Source: CBFIDE01 sp965661265
GTDB taxonomy: Bacteria; Bacteroidota; Bacteroidia; Flavobacteriales; Schleiferiaceae
NCBI GenBank assembly: GCA_965661265.1
Contig: CBFIDE010000006.1
Span: 1 to 64,000 of the forward strand
Length of the DNA stretch: 64,000 bases
Reading direction: 5' to 3'
The position numbers and the translations under genes are program-made. Positions 20,064-28,605 of the stretch are shown here, piece after piece (within the stretch, counting starts at the first letter, position 1; every line of letters begins with the position of its first letter). A model generated the notes under the pieces. The model saw only the letters and a list, made by a program, of their open reading frames with translations. It was not told where the DNA came from and made no database searches.

Positions 20064-20762
20064 ATGCGTTTATCCCTCCTTCAAATTGACCTCCCAACTG
20101 AGACTGCAATTGAAGAACTGCCGGTAGAAAAAACATTGAGCATCATTGACTTAATTACCAGTGGTGGTCCTGGTGGAATCCTCATCATGAGTGTTCTTTT
20201 TATACTGTCCATAATGGCTGTATATATTCTTTTTGAACGCTATGGCGCGATCAAAAGAGCCAATCAAATCGATGACAACTTCATCAATCATATTAAAGAT
20301 CATGTAACTAGCGGCAAACTTGATGCTGCAAAATCACTTTGTCAACAAAGTGATGCTCCTGTTGCTCGTATGATTGAAAAGGGGATCAATAGAATAGGAA
20401 AACCCTTAAAGGATATCGGTGCTGCTATTGAAAACACTGGTAAGTTAGAGGTAACTAAGCTCGAAAAGAATTTAAATACTTTAGCTACTATCGCCGGCGC
20501 CGCCCCGATGATCGGTTTCCTTGGTACCGTAATCGGAATGATTTTAGCCTTTCATGAGATGGCTGCTGCTGGTGGTCAAATAGATATTGAAATGTTAGCT
20601 GAAGGTATTTATACAGCCATGACCACCACCGTTGCTGGACTTTTTGTGGGTATTATCGCATACATAGGATATAATTGGATGGTCAGTAAAGTAGATAAGG
20701 TTGTTTATCAGCTTGAAGTAAATGCTACTGAATTTATGGATCTTTTAAATGAACCTGCTTAA
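20064..20762 (+). CDS. exbB: MotA/TolQ/ExbB proton channel family protein
   Basis: A 232-residue inner-membrane subunit that uses proton motive force to drive TonB. There are three membrane segments: about 36-58 (GGILIMSVLFILSIMAVYIL), about 140-160 (AGAAPMIGFLGTVIGMILAF), and about 185-205 (TTVAGLFVGIIAYIGYNWM). The second holds the conserved GFLGTVIGM motif. A cytoplasmic helical region lies between the first and second. The stop overlaps the start of exbD (TAATG), so translation is coupled. ExbB fits better than TolQ because of the TonB-like gene that follows. Confidence 0.9.
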   Translation: MRLSLLQIDLPTETAIEELPVEKTLSIIDLITSGGPGGILIMSVLFILSIMAVYILFERYGAIKRANQIDDNFINHIKDHVTSGKLDAAKSLCQQSDAPVARMIEKGINRIGKPLKDIGAAIENTGKLEVTKLEKNLNTLATIAGAAPMIGFLGTVIGMILAFHEMAAAGGQIDIEMLAEGIYTAMTTTVAGLFVGIIAYIGYNWMVSKVDKVVYQLEVNATEFMDLLNEPA

Positions 20763-21154
20763 TGAATTTAGGAAGAAGAAATAAAGTAAGTGCGGAATTC
20801 AGTATGTCTAGTATGACTGATATTGTTTTCCTTTTACTCATCTTTTTTATGATTGCTTCTACCCTAGTTACTACTAGCGCTCTGGATTTGATCCTACCTA
20901 AAAGCAAGGCCCAGACTGTAAAAAGAAAAGATGTAACAATTAACATTTCTGCTGATCAGCAATTTTCAGTAGGAAATAAGATTGTAAGTATGGGACAACT
21001 AGAATCAGAAGTCTTAAAGGAAACTGCAGGACAAGATGAAGCTGTTGTAATATTAAGAGCGGACAAGACTGTTCCTTATGAATTGATAGTACAAGTAATG
21101 GATTTAGCATATCGCAATAAGCTCAAAATGATTGCTGCTACAGACCCTAGTTAA
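20762..21154 (+). CDS. exbD: ExbD/TolR biopolymer transport protein
   Basis: A 130-residue protein with one N-terminal membrane segment and a periplasmic domain. The membrane helix has the family-defining aspartate (Asp20 in SSMTDIVFLLLIFFMI), needed for the proton pathway of the ExbB/ExbD motor. The periplasmic part ends with VQVMDLAYRNKLKMIAATDP. Its start overlaps the exbB stop by one base and the next gene starts at the base after its stop. Normal length for the family. Confidence 0.9.
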   Translation: MNLGRRNKVSAEFSMSSMTDIVFLLLIFFMIASTLVTTSALDLILPKSKAQTVKRKDVTINISADQQFSVGNKIVSMGQLESEVLKETAGQDEAVVILRADKTVPYELIVQVMDLAYRNKLKMIAATDPS

Positions 21155-21940
21155 ATGAAACTGTTTAAAAATAAAGGAGAAAGAAAGAGTTTTACAATAA
21201 GCATGATTTTGCATATTGTTTTGCTCCTATTTTTCATATTCTTTGGTCTAAAATATTATGATCCTAAACCTGAAGAAGGAATTATGGTCAATTTTGGATA
21301 TAGTTCAGAAGGCACTGGTACCATAGAGGCTGAGCCAACTAAAGTTAGCCCTAAGATTGAAGCTGAACCAGTTACTGAGACCCAAGTCATTACTCAAGAT
21401 TTTATTGATGCTCCAAGTATTGATAATCCTGAGAAAAAAACAGAGAAGAAGCCAAAGGAAGATAAACCTGACGAGGTTCAGCCAGAGAAAAAACCTACAC
21501 CTACCGATAATTTACAAGATATGCTTAGCGCTGTAGAAAGCTCTGAAGATGGTGGAGAAGGAATCACTGGCAAACCAGGAAATCAAGGAGATCCTAATGG
21601 TGATATCAACTCAACAAGCCGAGTAGGAACGGGCGGCGGAGGCAATGGCACTGGAAACTATTTATTGGGAGGGCGTAACGCTCTAGACAAACCTAAGCCG
21701 GTTTATGAATGTGGCAATGATAAGGGACGTGTTGTAGTTAAAATTTACGTAGATCAGAATGGCAAAGTTGTGAGAGCTGAACCTGGAGAGAAAATTCCAG
21801 GAGGAGCTGCTAGCACTACTACAAGTTCCTGTTTGTATGCCAAATCTAAGTCTGCAGCTTTAAGAACTAAGTGGCAGTCTGATTCAGATGCTCCAGATTT
21901 ACAAATTGGATATATAGTATACAACTTCAGTAAGGAATGA
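21155..21940 (+). CDS. TonB-like energy transducer
   Basis: A 261-residue protein with a short basic cytoplasmic N-terminus, one membrane helix (about 16-34, SMILHIVLLLFFIFFGLKY), a Glu/Lys/Pro-rich periplasmic linker to about residue 130, a Gly-rich stretch, and a C-terminal domain (about 175-261) with GRVVVKIYVDQNGKVVRAEPG, as in the TonB C-terminal family. Two cysteines are in the C-terminal domain and could pair. It is the output partner of the preceding ExbB/ExbD. It could also be called TolA-like; the C-terminal motif favours TonB. Its last four bases overlap folC (ATGA). Confidence 0.82.
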   Translation: MKLFKNKGERKSFTISMILHIVLLLFFIFFGLKYYDPKPEEGIMVNFGYSSEGTGTIEAEPTKVSPKIEAEPVTETQVITQDFIDAPSIDNPEKKTEKKPKEDKPDEVQPEKKPTPTDNLQDMLSAVESSEDGGEGITGKPGNQGDPNGDINSTSRVGTGGGGNGTGNYLLGGRNALDKPKPVYECGNDKGRVVVKIYVDQNGKVVRAEPGEKIPGGAASTTTSSCLYAKSKSAALRTKWQSDSDAPDLQIGYIVYNFSKE

Positions 21941-23169
21941 CATATAAAGAATGTCTTGATTGGATGTTCTCACAGCTACCGATGTATCAGCGGCAAGGTG
22001 AAAGTGCTTATAAAGCAGACTTAAGTGCTACTGAAGCACTAATGGAACATCTTAAAGAGCCTTATCGAGGCTTTAAAAGCATTCATATTGGCGGAACAAA
22101 TGGCAAAGGATCTGTAAGCCATATGATGGCCTCTATTTTTCAGGCTGCAGGTTATAAAACAGGACTATATACTTCTCCTCATCTTTTAGACTTTAGAGAA
22201 CGAATTAAAATCAATGGAGTAGATATTCCAGAAGAGAATGTTCTTGAATTTATAGAGTCCAATTTTGATTACTTAAAAGACAATAAGCTTTCCTTTTTTG
22301 AAATGACTGTAGGCATGGCCTTCGATTATTTCAATAAACAAAAGGTTGATATTGCCATCATAGAAGTTGGAATGGGTGGCAGATTAGATTCCACTAATGT
22401 TATTAGTCCGGAGCTCTCTATCATTACGAATATCAGTTTGGACCACACCCAGTTTTTGGGTAATACAAAATCAGCCATAGCCAAAGAAAAAGCTGGGATA
22501 ATAAAAAAGAACGTTCCAATCTTGATAGGAAAAGCGGGAGAAAAAGAACTAAGTGTTTTTAAATCTAGCTCAAGCAAGTTAAGCGCCTCCTTGCATTTAG
22601 CTCAGGAATTTCATGAGTTTCAATACTTAGAATCAGACCTTAAAGGGTTTTATCAAATTGAAAATCAAAGAACCGTTCAAATGGCTGTCAATATTCTTGA
22701 TGTTTCCTTTAAGAATCTAAAACTATCGATGCAAGATGGTCTTCAAAATGTTATTCAAAATACAGGATTGTTAGGTCGCTGGCAGCGGATGAATACCGAG
22801 ATTAAAACCGTTTGCGATACGGGGCATAATGTGGCCGGAGTTCAAACCATTATTAGGCAGCTCATTAAAGAAGACTATGAAAAGCTTCATATTGTTTGGG
22901 GCAGTGTTAAAGACAAGGAAATTGAATCAATCTTAAAGTTACTTCCCATTCACGCAGAATACTACTTCTGCCAAGCTAATATCCCAAGAGCACTTGATGC
23001 CCATTCATTGGCAGCTAAGGCGCATAGTCTTGGCTTAAATGGAAACACCTCAACATCTGTAAAGGCTGCTTATAAAATGGCATTAAAGAAGGCCAAAAAG
23101 GGAGATGTGATATTTGTAGGAGGCAGCACTTTTATTGTTGCAGATTTCCTTCAAATTTTCGAGGCATAA
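21937..23169 (+). CDS. folC: Folylpolyglutamate/dihydrofolate synthase
   Basis: This 410-residue enzyme belongs to the Mur-ligase superfamily and adds glutamate to folate (and likely to dihydropteroate). The ATP P-loop is HIGGTNGKGSVSHM (about 50-63), followed by TSPHLLDFRERIKING and IIEVGMGGRLDSTN, then ISLDHTQFLG and EKAGIIKK. The C-terminal region has CDTGHNVAGV and WGSVKDKE. Its start overlaps the tonB-like stop by 4 bases, so it is translationally coupled to the ExbB-ExbD-TonB operon even though its job is unrelated. Confidence 0.93.
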   Translation: MTYKECLDWMFSQLPMYQRQGESAYKADLSATEALMEHLKEPYRGFKSIHIGGTNGKGSVSHMMASIFQAAGYKTGLYTSPHLLDFRERIKINGVDIPEENVLEFIESNFDYLKDNKLSFFEMTVGMAFDYFNKQKVDIAIIEVGMGGRLDSTNVISPELSIITNISLDHTQFLGNTKSAIAKEKAGIIKKNVPILIGKAGEKELSVFKSSSSKLSASLHLAQEFHEFQYLESDLKGFYQIENQRTVQMAVNILDVSFKNLKLSMQDGLQNVIQNTGLLGRWQRMNTEIKTVCDTGHNVAGVQTIIRQLIKEDYEKLHIVWGSVKDKEIESILKLLPIHAEYYFCQANIPRALDAHSLAAKAHSLGLNGNTSTSVKAAYKMALKKAKKGDVIFVGGSTFIVADFLQIFEA

Positions 23170-23173
23170 ACTC

Positions 23174-23191
23174 TTTTCGCTTTCGCTCGAT
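23174..23191 (-). repeat. Copy of dispersed GCG-NNA-AGC element (intergenic)
   Basis: On the minus strand this reads ATCGAGCGAAAGCGAAAA, a member of the short element found at seven further places in this window. It lies 5 bases after the folC stop codon. Confidence 0.5.
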
Positions 23192-23228
23192 TGCAATTTA
23201 ATCCACTAGATAAGTATTTTTAGGGCAT

Positions 23229-23256
23229 AAAAAAAGCCACCCTATATGGTAGCTTT
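23229..23256 (-). terminator. Intrinsic terminator after tRNA-Val
   Basis: Minus-strand arms AAAGCTACC and GGTGGCTTT pair over 9 positions (one T-G), loop ATATAG, followed by TTTT. It starts 6 bases beyond the tRNA 3' end. It could also stop transcripts coming from folC. Confidence 0.8.
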
Positions 23257-23261
23257 CTTTG

Positions 23262-23336
23262 TGGGCGATACTGGGTTCGAACCAGTGACCCCCTGCTTGT
23301 AAGGCAGGTGCTCTGAACCAGCTGAGCTAATCGCCC
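23262..23336 (-). tRNA. tRNA-Val (anticodon TAC)
   Basis: Minus strand gives acceptor stem GGGCGAT/ATCGCCC, D-arm TAGCTCAGCTGGTTCAGAGC, anticodon stem CCTGC/GCAGG with loop CTTACAA (anticodon TAC), T-arm with TTCGAAC and discriminator A. CCA is not encoded. The gene has its own promoter-like site and terminator, so it is probably a single-gene unit. Confidence 0.97.
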
Positions 23337-23374
23337 TGTCTATTGACTGTCCCATATCTCTCAAAATGGGACGG

Positions 23375-23404
23375 CAAATATACACCAAATTTCAAATCAG
23401 AAAA
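23375..23404 (-). promoter_or_regulatory. tRNA-Val promoter-like site
   Basis: TATATTTG is followed by CCGTCCC and a perfect 7-bp hairpin (arms GTCCCAT/ATGGGAC, within about 23348-23372), matching the layout of the rRNA promoter-like sites. At the expected 19-base distance there is TTT instead of TTG, so the -33 match is partial. Confidence 0.6.
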
Positions 23405-23424
23405 GTATTCTTGAAATAATTTGA

Positions 23425-23922
23425 TTAAAATTTCACAATTCTAAATTCTGTACGTCTATTTAGCTGATGGTCTTCATCGCTACAATCAATGCCATCCTCA
23501 CATTGGTTGGTTAATACTAAGAACCTTAACTAAGTCAGTGTTCAATGGCATTCTTAGAACCTTCACACTTTTAAGTAAACTTGAAATATTCTGAACTAAT
23601 TTAAATGAGAAGTATTCTGGATAGCTTGCGATAAACCGGACATCTCCAGTGAATTTATTCCTCTTAATATTGACATATCCACTATCCGAAGTCTGAACTG
23701 CGCTTAAAAGCTTTCCGTCCTTATTGAAAATATTTACTACTGCCCCACCTAGGCCTTCTCCTGTAGCATTATCAAACAAAAATAAGCTAAACTCATCTTC
23801 AGGTACAATTGGAACGATAGGCAATGGGTAATAACTTCTTTAACCGGATCAACAGGCACAAGAGTATATTCTTTGATTTCCTCTTTCTCTATAAAATGTA
23901 CTCTATAAATATCAAGTGCCAT
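23425..23922 (-). pseudogene. Decayed OmpA-family protein remnant
   Basis: Three pieces in different frames on the minus strand. (1) 23922 to about 23830: MALDIYRVHFIEKEE... like the tail of a PD40-type repeat (YDIYRV). (2) about 23824 to 23498: FSLFLFDNATGEGLGGAVVNIF, resembling a carboxypeptidase-regulatory-type domain, ending RMPLNTDLVKVL. (3) 23517 to 23425: NQCEDGIDCSDEDHQLNRR then TEFRIVKF and a stop, the classic C-terminus of flavobacterial OmpA domains. A frameshift separates 1 and 2. Between 2 and 3 the whole peptidoglycan-binding OmpA core (about 100 residues) is missing and the reading frame changes. The parent family is therefore seen, but the gene cannot make a working product. 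It lies next to tRNA-Val. Confidence 0.75.
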
Positions 23923-24089
23923 GTCGCAATACCAATATCATTAAACCTAAATAGCTCATATACAGAATACTAATCAATTCTACATACAGCTAGTTTTTCC
24001 AAATATTGGAAAATTCCAAATTTTAGGACTCACTATAAACGTTATAAAAGATAAGATTTACTTAGCTTTAAAGTGCTAATTCCATAAAA

Positions 24090-24563
24090 ATGCTAGAAAA
24101 TCAAAAGTGCAGTCAATGCGACCAAATGCTTCATAGTCAAGAGTATCTGATTGAAGAAATCGTTAAACGCTATACTGTTGAACCCTATGAACAGGTTTTA
24201 TTTAAGCTAGTTATTTGCCTGGATTGTGCCCATTCTATGAAAAGTAAAATTTCAGAAGACTCATCAGAAAAGATTAGTGCCTTCTTTAAAGCAAGAGCAA
24301 ATAATGACTTTATAAGCAATGACCCAAACAAAGGCCAGTGTATCATCAATGGCACAGCAATTGAGTTGGAGGGTGAATACCAAAGGGTACAATCCTATTT
24401 TGGCAGCACCTTGATAAGTGGTTTTCAAATCGGATCTAAAGCCATTGAAGAAATTAACGACTTGCTTTCTGAAGAGACCAGAGGCTTTATGGACGACATT
24501 ATGGAAAATAATTTTGGTCTTCCACCTGAATATAAAGACCTATTTAAGCCTATCTTGGTTTGA
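24090..24563 (+). CDS. Conserved hypothetical protein with two CxxC knuckles
   Basis: I do not recognise a named family. The 157-residue protein has CSQCDQML at the N-terminus (Cys7, Cys10) and ICLDCAHSM near residue 48, together a likely zinc-binding site. The rest is predicted soluble and helical, with an acidic C-terminus ending YKDLFKPILV. There is no signal peptide, so it is cytoplasmic. The region upstream is the OmpA remnant. The gene downstream encodes a secreted protein on the same strand 59 bases later. Start ATG 24090 is well placed. Confidence 0.6.
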   Translation: MLENQKCSQCDQMLHSQEYLIEEIVKRYTVEPYEQVLFKLVICLDCAHSMKSKISEDSSEKISAFFKARANNDFISNDPNKGQCIINGTAIELEGEYQRVQSYFGSTLISGFQIGSKAIEEINDLLSEETRGFMDDIMENNFGLPPEYKDLFKPILV

Positions 24564-24580
24564 CCGATTGAAAAGTTTTA

Positions 24581-24598
24581 AATCGCGAAAGCAAAAAG
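24581..24598 (+). repeat. Copy of dispersed GCG-NNA-AGC element (intergenic)
   Basis: AATCGCGAAAGCAAAAAG, in the gap between the CxxC protein and the next secreted protein. It contains GCGAAAGC, a sequence known to form an unusually stable DNA mini-hairpin. Confidence 0.5.
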
Positions 24599-24622
24599 AA
24601 AAGTAAATTGATATTTTTTAAA

Positions 24623-25246
24623 ATGAATAATATAATGATGAGCAACCCTATCCATAAACCAGCCTTTTTACTTTGGTCATTCCTACTTCTTTTTAGCGCA
24701 GTTGCTTTTGGTCAATCTAGCGAAATGAAGCAGAAAATAGAAGCCTTTCACAGTGATCACTCATCGGCCTACAGCATGAAATACCTAAACATTGACAAGA
24801 GGGAACTTGGCTCTATTTATGAGCAAGAAGTTGAATGGAAGGATGAGTTTATGCTGAAGAGCAAAGAAAAAGAAGTGAATAATTTAGGGAATAAGTCCTA
24901 CGCCAAATTTTACATTTCAATCTTTGGGTTCGAGACGGAAGAAGATCGTCAATACTCTCTTAAATATTGGCTGGAGGATTTTATTGAAGGAAAGAGTGTG
25001 AGACCTGGAAGAGTGGTTAGATCCTATGACTATGCTGTTCCTACAATAATCTTAATCAACCAAATGAGCATCATAACAGTGTCTTATGACTGTAGTGATT
25101 TTTCTGACGAAAACTTTGAATTCTGGAAGAAGGAAGTTCTAACCTACTTCGGAGAGGAGAATAGCATGATGATCGAGATCCTTTGTGATGGACCCATGGA
25201 ATGGACATTGAACGCGCCTGATCCAAAAACTAGAGACTTATTTTAA
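24623..25246 (+). CDS. Secreted hypothetical protein
   Basis: Not recognised. About 207 residues from the ATG at 24623; in-frame ATGs at 24635 and 24638 and a TTG at 24608 are alternatives. The N-terminus is a signal peptide (FLLWSFLLLFSAVAFGQ, cleavage before SSEM), so the protein is exported. The mature part is mixed alpha/beta and acidic with two cysteines in the C-terminal half and no lipobox. Its stop overlaps the next start by one base (TAATG), so it is translationally coupled to the propeller protein at 25246. No enzyme motif was seen. Confidence 0.6.
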   Translation: MNNIMMSNPIHKPAFLLWSFLLLFSAVAFGQSSEMKQKIEAFHSDHSSAYSMKYLNIDKRELGSIYEQEVEWKDEFMLKSKEKEVNNLGNKSYAKFYISIFGFETEEDRQYSLKYWLEDFIEGKSVRPGRVVRSYDYAVPTIILINQMSIITVSYDCSDFSDENFEFWKKEVLTYFGEENSMMIEILCDGPMEWTLNAPDPKTRDLF

Positions 25247-26247
25247 TGTCTAAAATATTTATTCTACTTGCATTTATTTCATGCCTTAGCAGCTCGGCTC
25301 AAAAGAATTATAAAGCACTAAAGTCTTTTGTTTTAGACACAAATAGCTCCTATAGGGCTTTAGATGTTTCGCAAAATATTGTGGCAATCGCCGGATCAAA
25401 CGGCTCGTTTTATTCTATTCAAAGCAATGAACTTCATCAGCTTAGCGTCGAAGCTAAAGATATTGAGTTTAGAGATGTTCATATTATTGACTCCAACAAA
25501 ATCATTACCATGGGCATAAGTAGCCCGGCTGTTTTTTATCTAAAAGAATTTGATAATATTAGAGAGGTTTATAAGGAAGATCACAAAGATATATTCTTTG
25601 ATTCCTTTGATTTCTGGCCTAAAGACTCCATTGGAATTGCAGTTTCAGATGCTATTGACAATAAATTAACTTTATCTAGAACTGAAAATTATGGCAAGAG
25701 CTGGACATTGTTCTTTCCAGAATTTCCATTACTACTAGACTCTTCTCAGGGAGCATTTGCCGCCTCTGGCTCTAATGTTTTATGTCTAGAAAATGGTTTA
25801 GGATACATAGCCCTTGGCTCACCAAAGGCTATGATTCTAAAAACTTCTGACTTTGGCAAAAGTTGGAAAGTCCTCTATTCATTAGATTCTCCAAATAATA
25901 GCACAGGATTCTTTGGCATATCCAGTTCAAAAAAAGGTCAACTCTTTGCTTTTGGCGGGGATTATACGCTTGAGCAATCAGAGAATAACTTTAATTATTT
26001 GAGTACCGATGGAGGGCTGAGCTGGAAGGCAGTTTCAGGTTTAGAGGGCAAGTATATTTCGTCTGTTTCCTTCCTAGATGAAAATAGAATATTTTGTTGC
26101 AGCAGATTTGGATCATACTATTCTAGTGATGCAGGAAAAACATGGACTTTCTTAGATCTGAAGTACTACAGTTGCAAATCACAGGATGATATCATTTGGC
26201 TTTCTGGATCTAAAGGAAGGCTTTTGTCTATTATGATAGACAAATAG
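25246..26247 (+). CDS. Secreted YCF48/BNR-like beta-propeller protein
   Basis: A 333-residue exported protein (signal peptide MSKIFILLAFISCLSSSA). Repeated motifs of the BNR/YCF48 type occur: GKSWTLFFPEF, DFGKSWKVLYSL, DGGLSWKAVSGL, SDAGKTWTFLDL, each separated by about 40-60 residues, as in a propeller with Asp-box-like loops. Similar flavobacterial proteins are annotated oxidoreductase or photosystem assembly-like without experimental support, so no activity is claimed. It has no T9SS C-terminal domain. It overlaps the upstream secreted gene by one base, and the pair likely acts together. Confidence 0.75.
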   Translation: MSKIFILLAFISCLSSSAQKNYKALKSFVLDTNSSYRALDVSQNIVAIAGSNGSFYSIQSNELHQLSVEAKDIEFRDVHIIDSNKIITMGISSPAVFYLKEFDNIREVYKEDHKDIFFDSFDFWPKDSIGIAVSDAIDNKLTLSRTENYGKSWTLFFPEFPLLLDSSQGAFAASGSNVLCLENGLGYIALGSPKAMILKTSDFGKSWKVLYSLDSPNNSTGFFGISSSKKGQLFAFGGDYTLEQSENNFNYLSTDGGLSWKAVSGLEGKYISSVSFLDENRIFCCSRFGSYYSSDAGKTWTFLDLKYYSCKSQDDIIWLSGSKGRLLSIMIDK

Positions 26248-26272
26248 TACTCCTATAAATCAAAGAGCTTTT

Positions 26273-26881
26273 TTATTTCAACTTTCCTGAAGTATGCATC
26301 CAACCAAAGTATCCAAATGCGTTCACATAGTCACTTACTGACATGCTTATAGGGCAATAAAAAGCTCCGAAATCTTGGTTGTAATCTTTTTGATTTATAA
26401 TTAGGTCAAAGAGACTTTGCGAATAAAAATTGAACGTAAACGTTCTTCTAGCAGTTGAATAAATAACAAACTCAAGACTATCATTAGGACTAATTGACAT
26501 TGACGATAGCCCTAAACCTTCACTATTAAAAGCTTCATCATAAACAAGGACTGAATCCTTAATAAAACCTGACATTTGTGTGCCATAAGAAACAGAAAAT
26601 CTTCCGAAACCAAATTGCATATTCCAATGTGATTCTTGGGAATCCTTATTGACAATATAAATCACGGACCTATACCTTAATGAACTATCTCCAAAATAAC
26701 CAACATCCGAACTGTCATGTTCAGTTAATTTAGCTAATGGCTTCATAGGAAAATAAGCTTCTCACCTAACTATTTCACCTTTATCCTCTATTTGGATGCT
26801 GTAATAGTGACCTGCTTGAATAATGCTATTACTGAAGTGCTCAGAACTGAAAGAATAAGAGCCCGAATTATTTTCATTGAA
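26273..26881 (-). pseudogene. Hypothetical protein gene interrupted by in-frame stops
   Basis: The intact reading frame from the Met at 26746 to 26273 encodes 157 residues (MKPLAKLTEHDSSDVGYFGD...). In the same frame the 39 codons upstream (26765-26881) also read like protein: SGSYSFSSEHFSNS, then GHYYSIQIEDKGEIVR, then a TGA (26762-26764), then EAYFP leading into the Met. A TAG at 26882-26884 blocks further extension. The simplest reading is a gene whose N-terminal part is lost and which carries a nonsense codon; the 157-residue ORF would then lack a proper start and signal peptide. A genuine short start at 26746 is possible. No domain is recognised. Confidence 0.45.
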
Positions 26882-26955
26882 CTAGGAGGTGATTAAGGTG
26901 ATAAACACAAACTAATTGTGGATGTAATACATAAAAATAACATTCTTGACTCACT

Positions 26956-28494
26956 CTAACTACTCCAATCTTGTCTATCCAAAGATCTGTACTGTATTGC
27001 TTCCGCGATATGGGAGGATTGAATATTTTCCTGTCCATCCAAGTCAGCAATGGTTCTAGCGACCTTTAATATTCGATCATAGGCTCTGCCGGAGAGGTTT
27101 AATTTATCAATTGCCATTCTTAAAAGCTCTGTGCTTGCCTCATCTATCTGACATAACTCTCTTAACTCCCTCGTCTTCATTTGAGCATTGCAAAAAACAC
27201 CTTTCATTGCATCAAAACGTTGAGATTGTATTTTTCTAGCTTCAATTACTCTTTTCTTAATTTCATTGCTACCTTCTGACTTAGACTTAGAATTCATCTC
27301 TTCAAAACTCACAGGCGTTACCTCAACATGAATATCTATCCTGTCTAATAATGGCCCTGAAATCTTACCCATATATCTTTGCACTGCTCCTGGTGCACAG
27401 CTGCACTCTTTAGTAGGATGATTAAAATAACCACAAGGACATGGGTTCATTGATGCAATTAGCATGAATACTGATGGATATTCTATTGTCATTCTAGTTC
27501 TAGAAATACTGACTTCTCCATCTTCCATGGGCTGCCTCAAAACTTCTAAAACAGAACGCTGAAATTCTGGCAATTCATCTAAAAAAAGAATTCCATTATG
27601 TGCTAATGAAATCTCTCCAGGCTGAGGAATACTTCCTCCACCCACTAGAGCAGAATCGCTAATACTATGATGAGGAGATCTAAAAGGCCGAACAGTCAAA
27701 AGGCCTTTAATTGTTTTCACTCCTGTTGCAACAGAATGCACCTTAGTGGTTTCTAAAGCTTCTTCTAAATTCATTGGTGGTAAGATAGAGGGCATTCGTT
27801 TTGCTAACATTGTTTTTCCGGCTCCAGGAGGCCCGATTAAGATAACATTATGACCACCGGAAGCAGCTATTTCCAATGCTCTTTTAATATTACTCTGCCC
27901 TTTTACATCGTTAAAATTTATTCCGTTTTCTAAATCAGGATGATCTAACTGAATGTCTGAACTCTGCACCCTAGATAAGGCATCTTCTTTTCCTTCTAAA
28001 AATTGACAAACCTCTTTCAGATTTTGTGCCGAATAAACTTCCAAGCCTTCTACAACAGAAGCTTCCTCGGCATTCTCAGATGGTAAAATCACTCCTTTAA
28101 AACCCTCCGCCTTAGATTGAATAGCTATGGATAAAGCACCTCTTATGGGCTGCAAACCACCGTCTAAAGAAAGCTCTCCCATGATCACATACTGATCTAG
28201 TTTCTCAAGCTGGATTTGAGAAGAAGCACTTAATACTCCTAAAGCAATAGGCAAATCGTAGGACGCGCCCTCTTTTCTTATATCGGCAGGAGCCATATTA
28301 ACGGTTATTCTTTTTCCGGGCCACTTATAACCATTATTAACCAAAGCCGCGGTAATCCTGTGGTGACTTTCCTTTATGGCAATATCGGGCAAACCGACTA
28401 AATGAAAATTTATACCATCAGTAATATTTACTTCCAGCACAATTGTTCTTGCATTAACCCCGTAAACTGCACTTCCAAAAACTTTAGTTAGCAT
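26956..28494 (-). CDS. comM: YifB/ComM family Mg-chelatase-like AAA ATPase
   Basis: A 512-residue AAA+ ATPase, in some bacteria a DNA helicase assisting branch migration in natural transformation. The start is set at Met 28494 (MLTKVFGSAVYGV), the conserved family N-terminus; an upstream in-frame start at 28527 adds 11 residues. The N-terminal Lon-like domain (GLPDIAIKESHHRI, NMAPADIRKEGASYDLPIALG) precedes the Walker A site IGPPGAGKTMLAKR. The Walker B/sensor region is LFLDELPEF, and the C-terminus has the zinc-like CPCGYFNHPTKECSC and LSGRAYDRILKVARTIADL. Length and motifs are standard for YifB. Confidence 0.92.
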   Translation of the reverse strand: MLTKVFGSAVYGVNARTIVLEVNITDGINFHLVGLPDIAIKESHHRITAALVNNGYKWPGKRITVNMAPADIRKEGASYDLPIALGVLSASSQIQLEKLDQYVIMGELSLDGGLQPIRGALSIAIQSKAEGFKGVILPSENAEEASVVEGLEVYSAQNLKEVCQFLEGKEDALSRVQSSDIQLDHPDLENGINFNDVKGQSNIKRALEIAASGGHNVILIGPPGAGKTMLAKRMPSILPPMNLEEALETTKVHSVATGVKTIKGLLTVRPFRSPHHSISDSALVGGGSIPQPGEISLAHNGILFLDELPEFQRSVLEVLRQPMEDGEVSISRTRMTIEYPSVFMLIASMNPCPCGYFNHPTKECSCAPGAVQRYMGKISGPLLDRIDIHVEVTPVSFEEMNSKSKSEGSNEIKKRVIEARKIQSQRFDAMKGVFCNAQMKTRELRELCQIDEASTELLRMAIDKLNLSGRAYDRILKVARTIADLDGQENIQSSHIAEAIQYRSLDRQDWSS

Positions 28495-28605
28495 CTCTTT
28501 TTTCCATTTAAGATAAAGAGATATCAATTGAGAATGAAGTTTTCAACATTGCAGTTTTGGCTTATTCAATTCTATATATTTGCTTACCTTAATAAGAAAA
28601 AGATT

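Noticed and set aside
23498..23824. The 108-residue ORF as an intact secreted protein
   Set aside because: It begins with TTG in the middle of a frame broken upstream and ends just before the OmpA tail in another frame; it is better read as part of the OmpA remnant.
28528..28605. Upstream start for recA at 28528
   Set aside because: The added 26 residues are hydrophobic and unlike RecA; MSDDKKSAK at 28606 matches the family.
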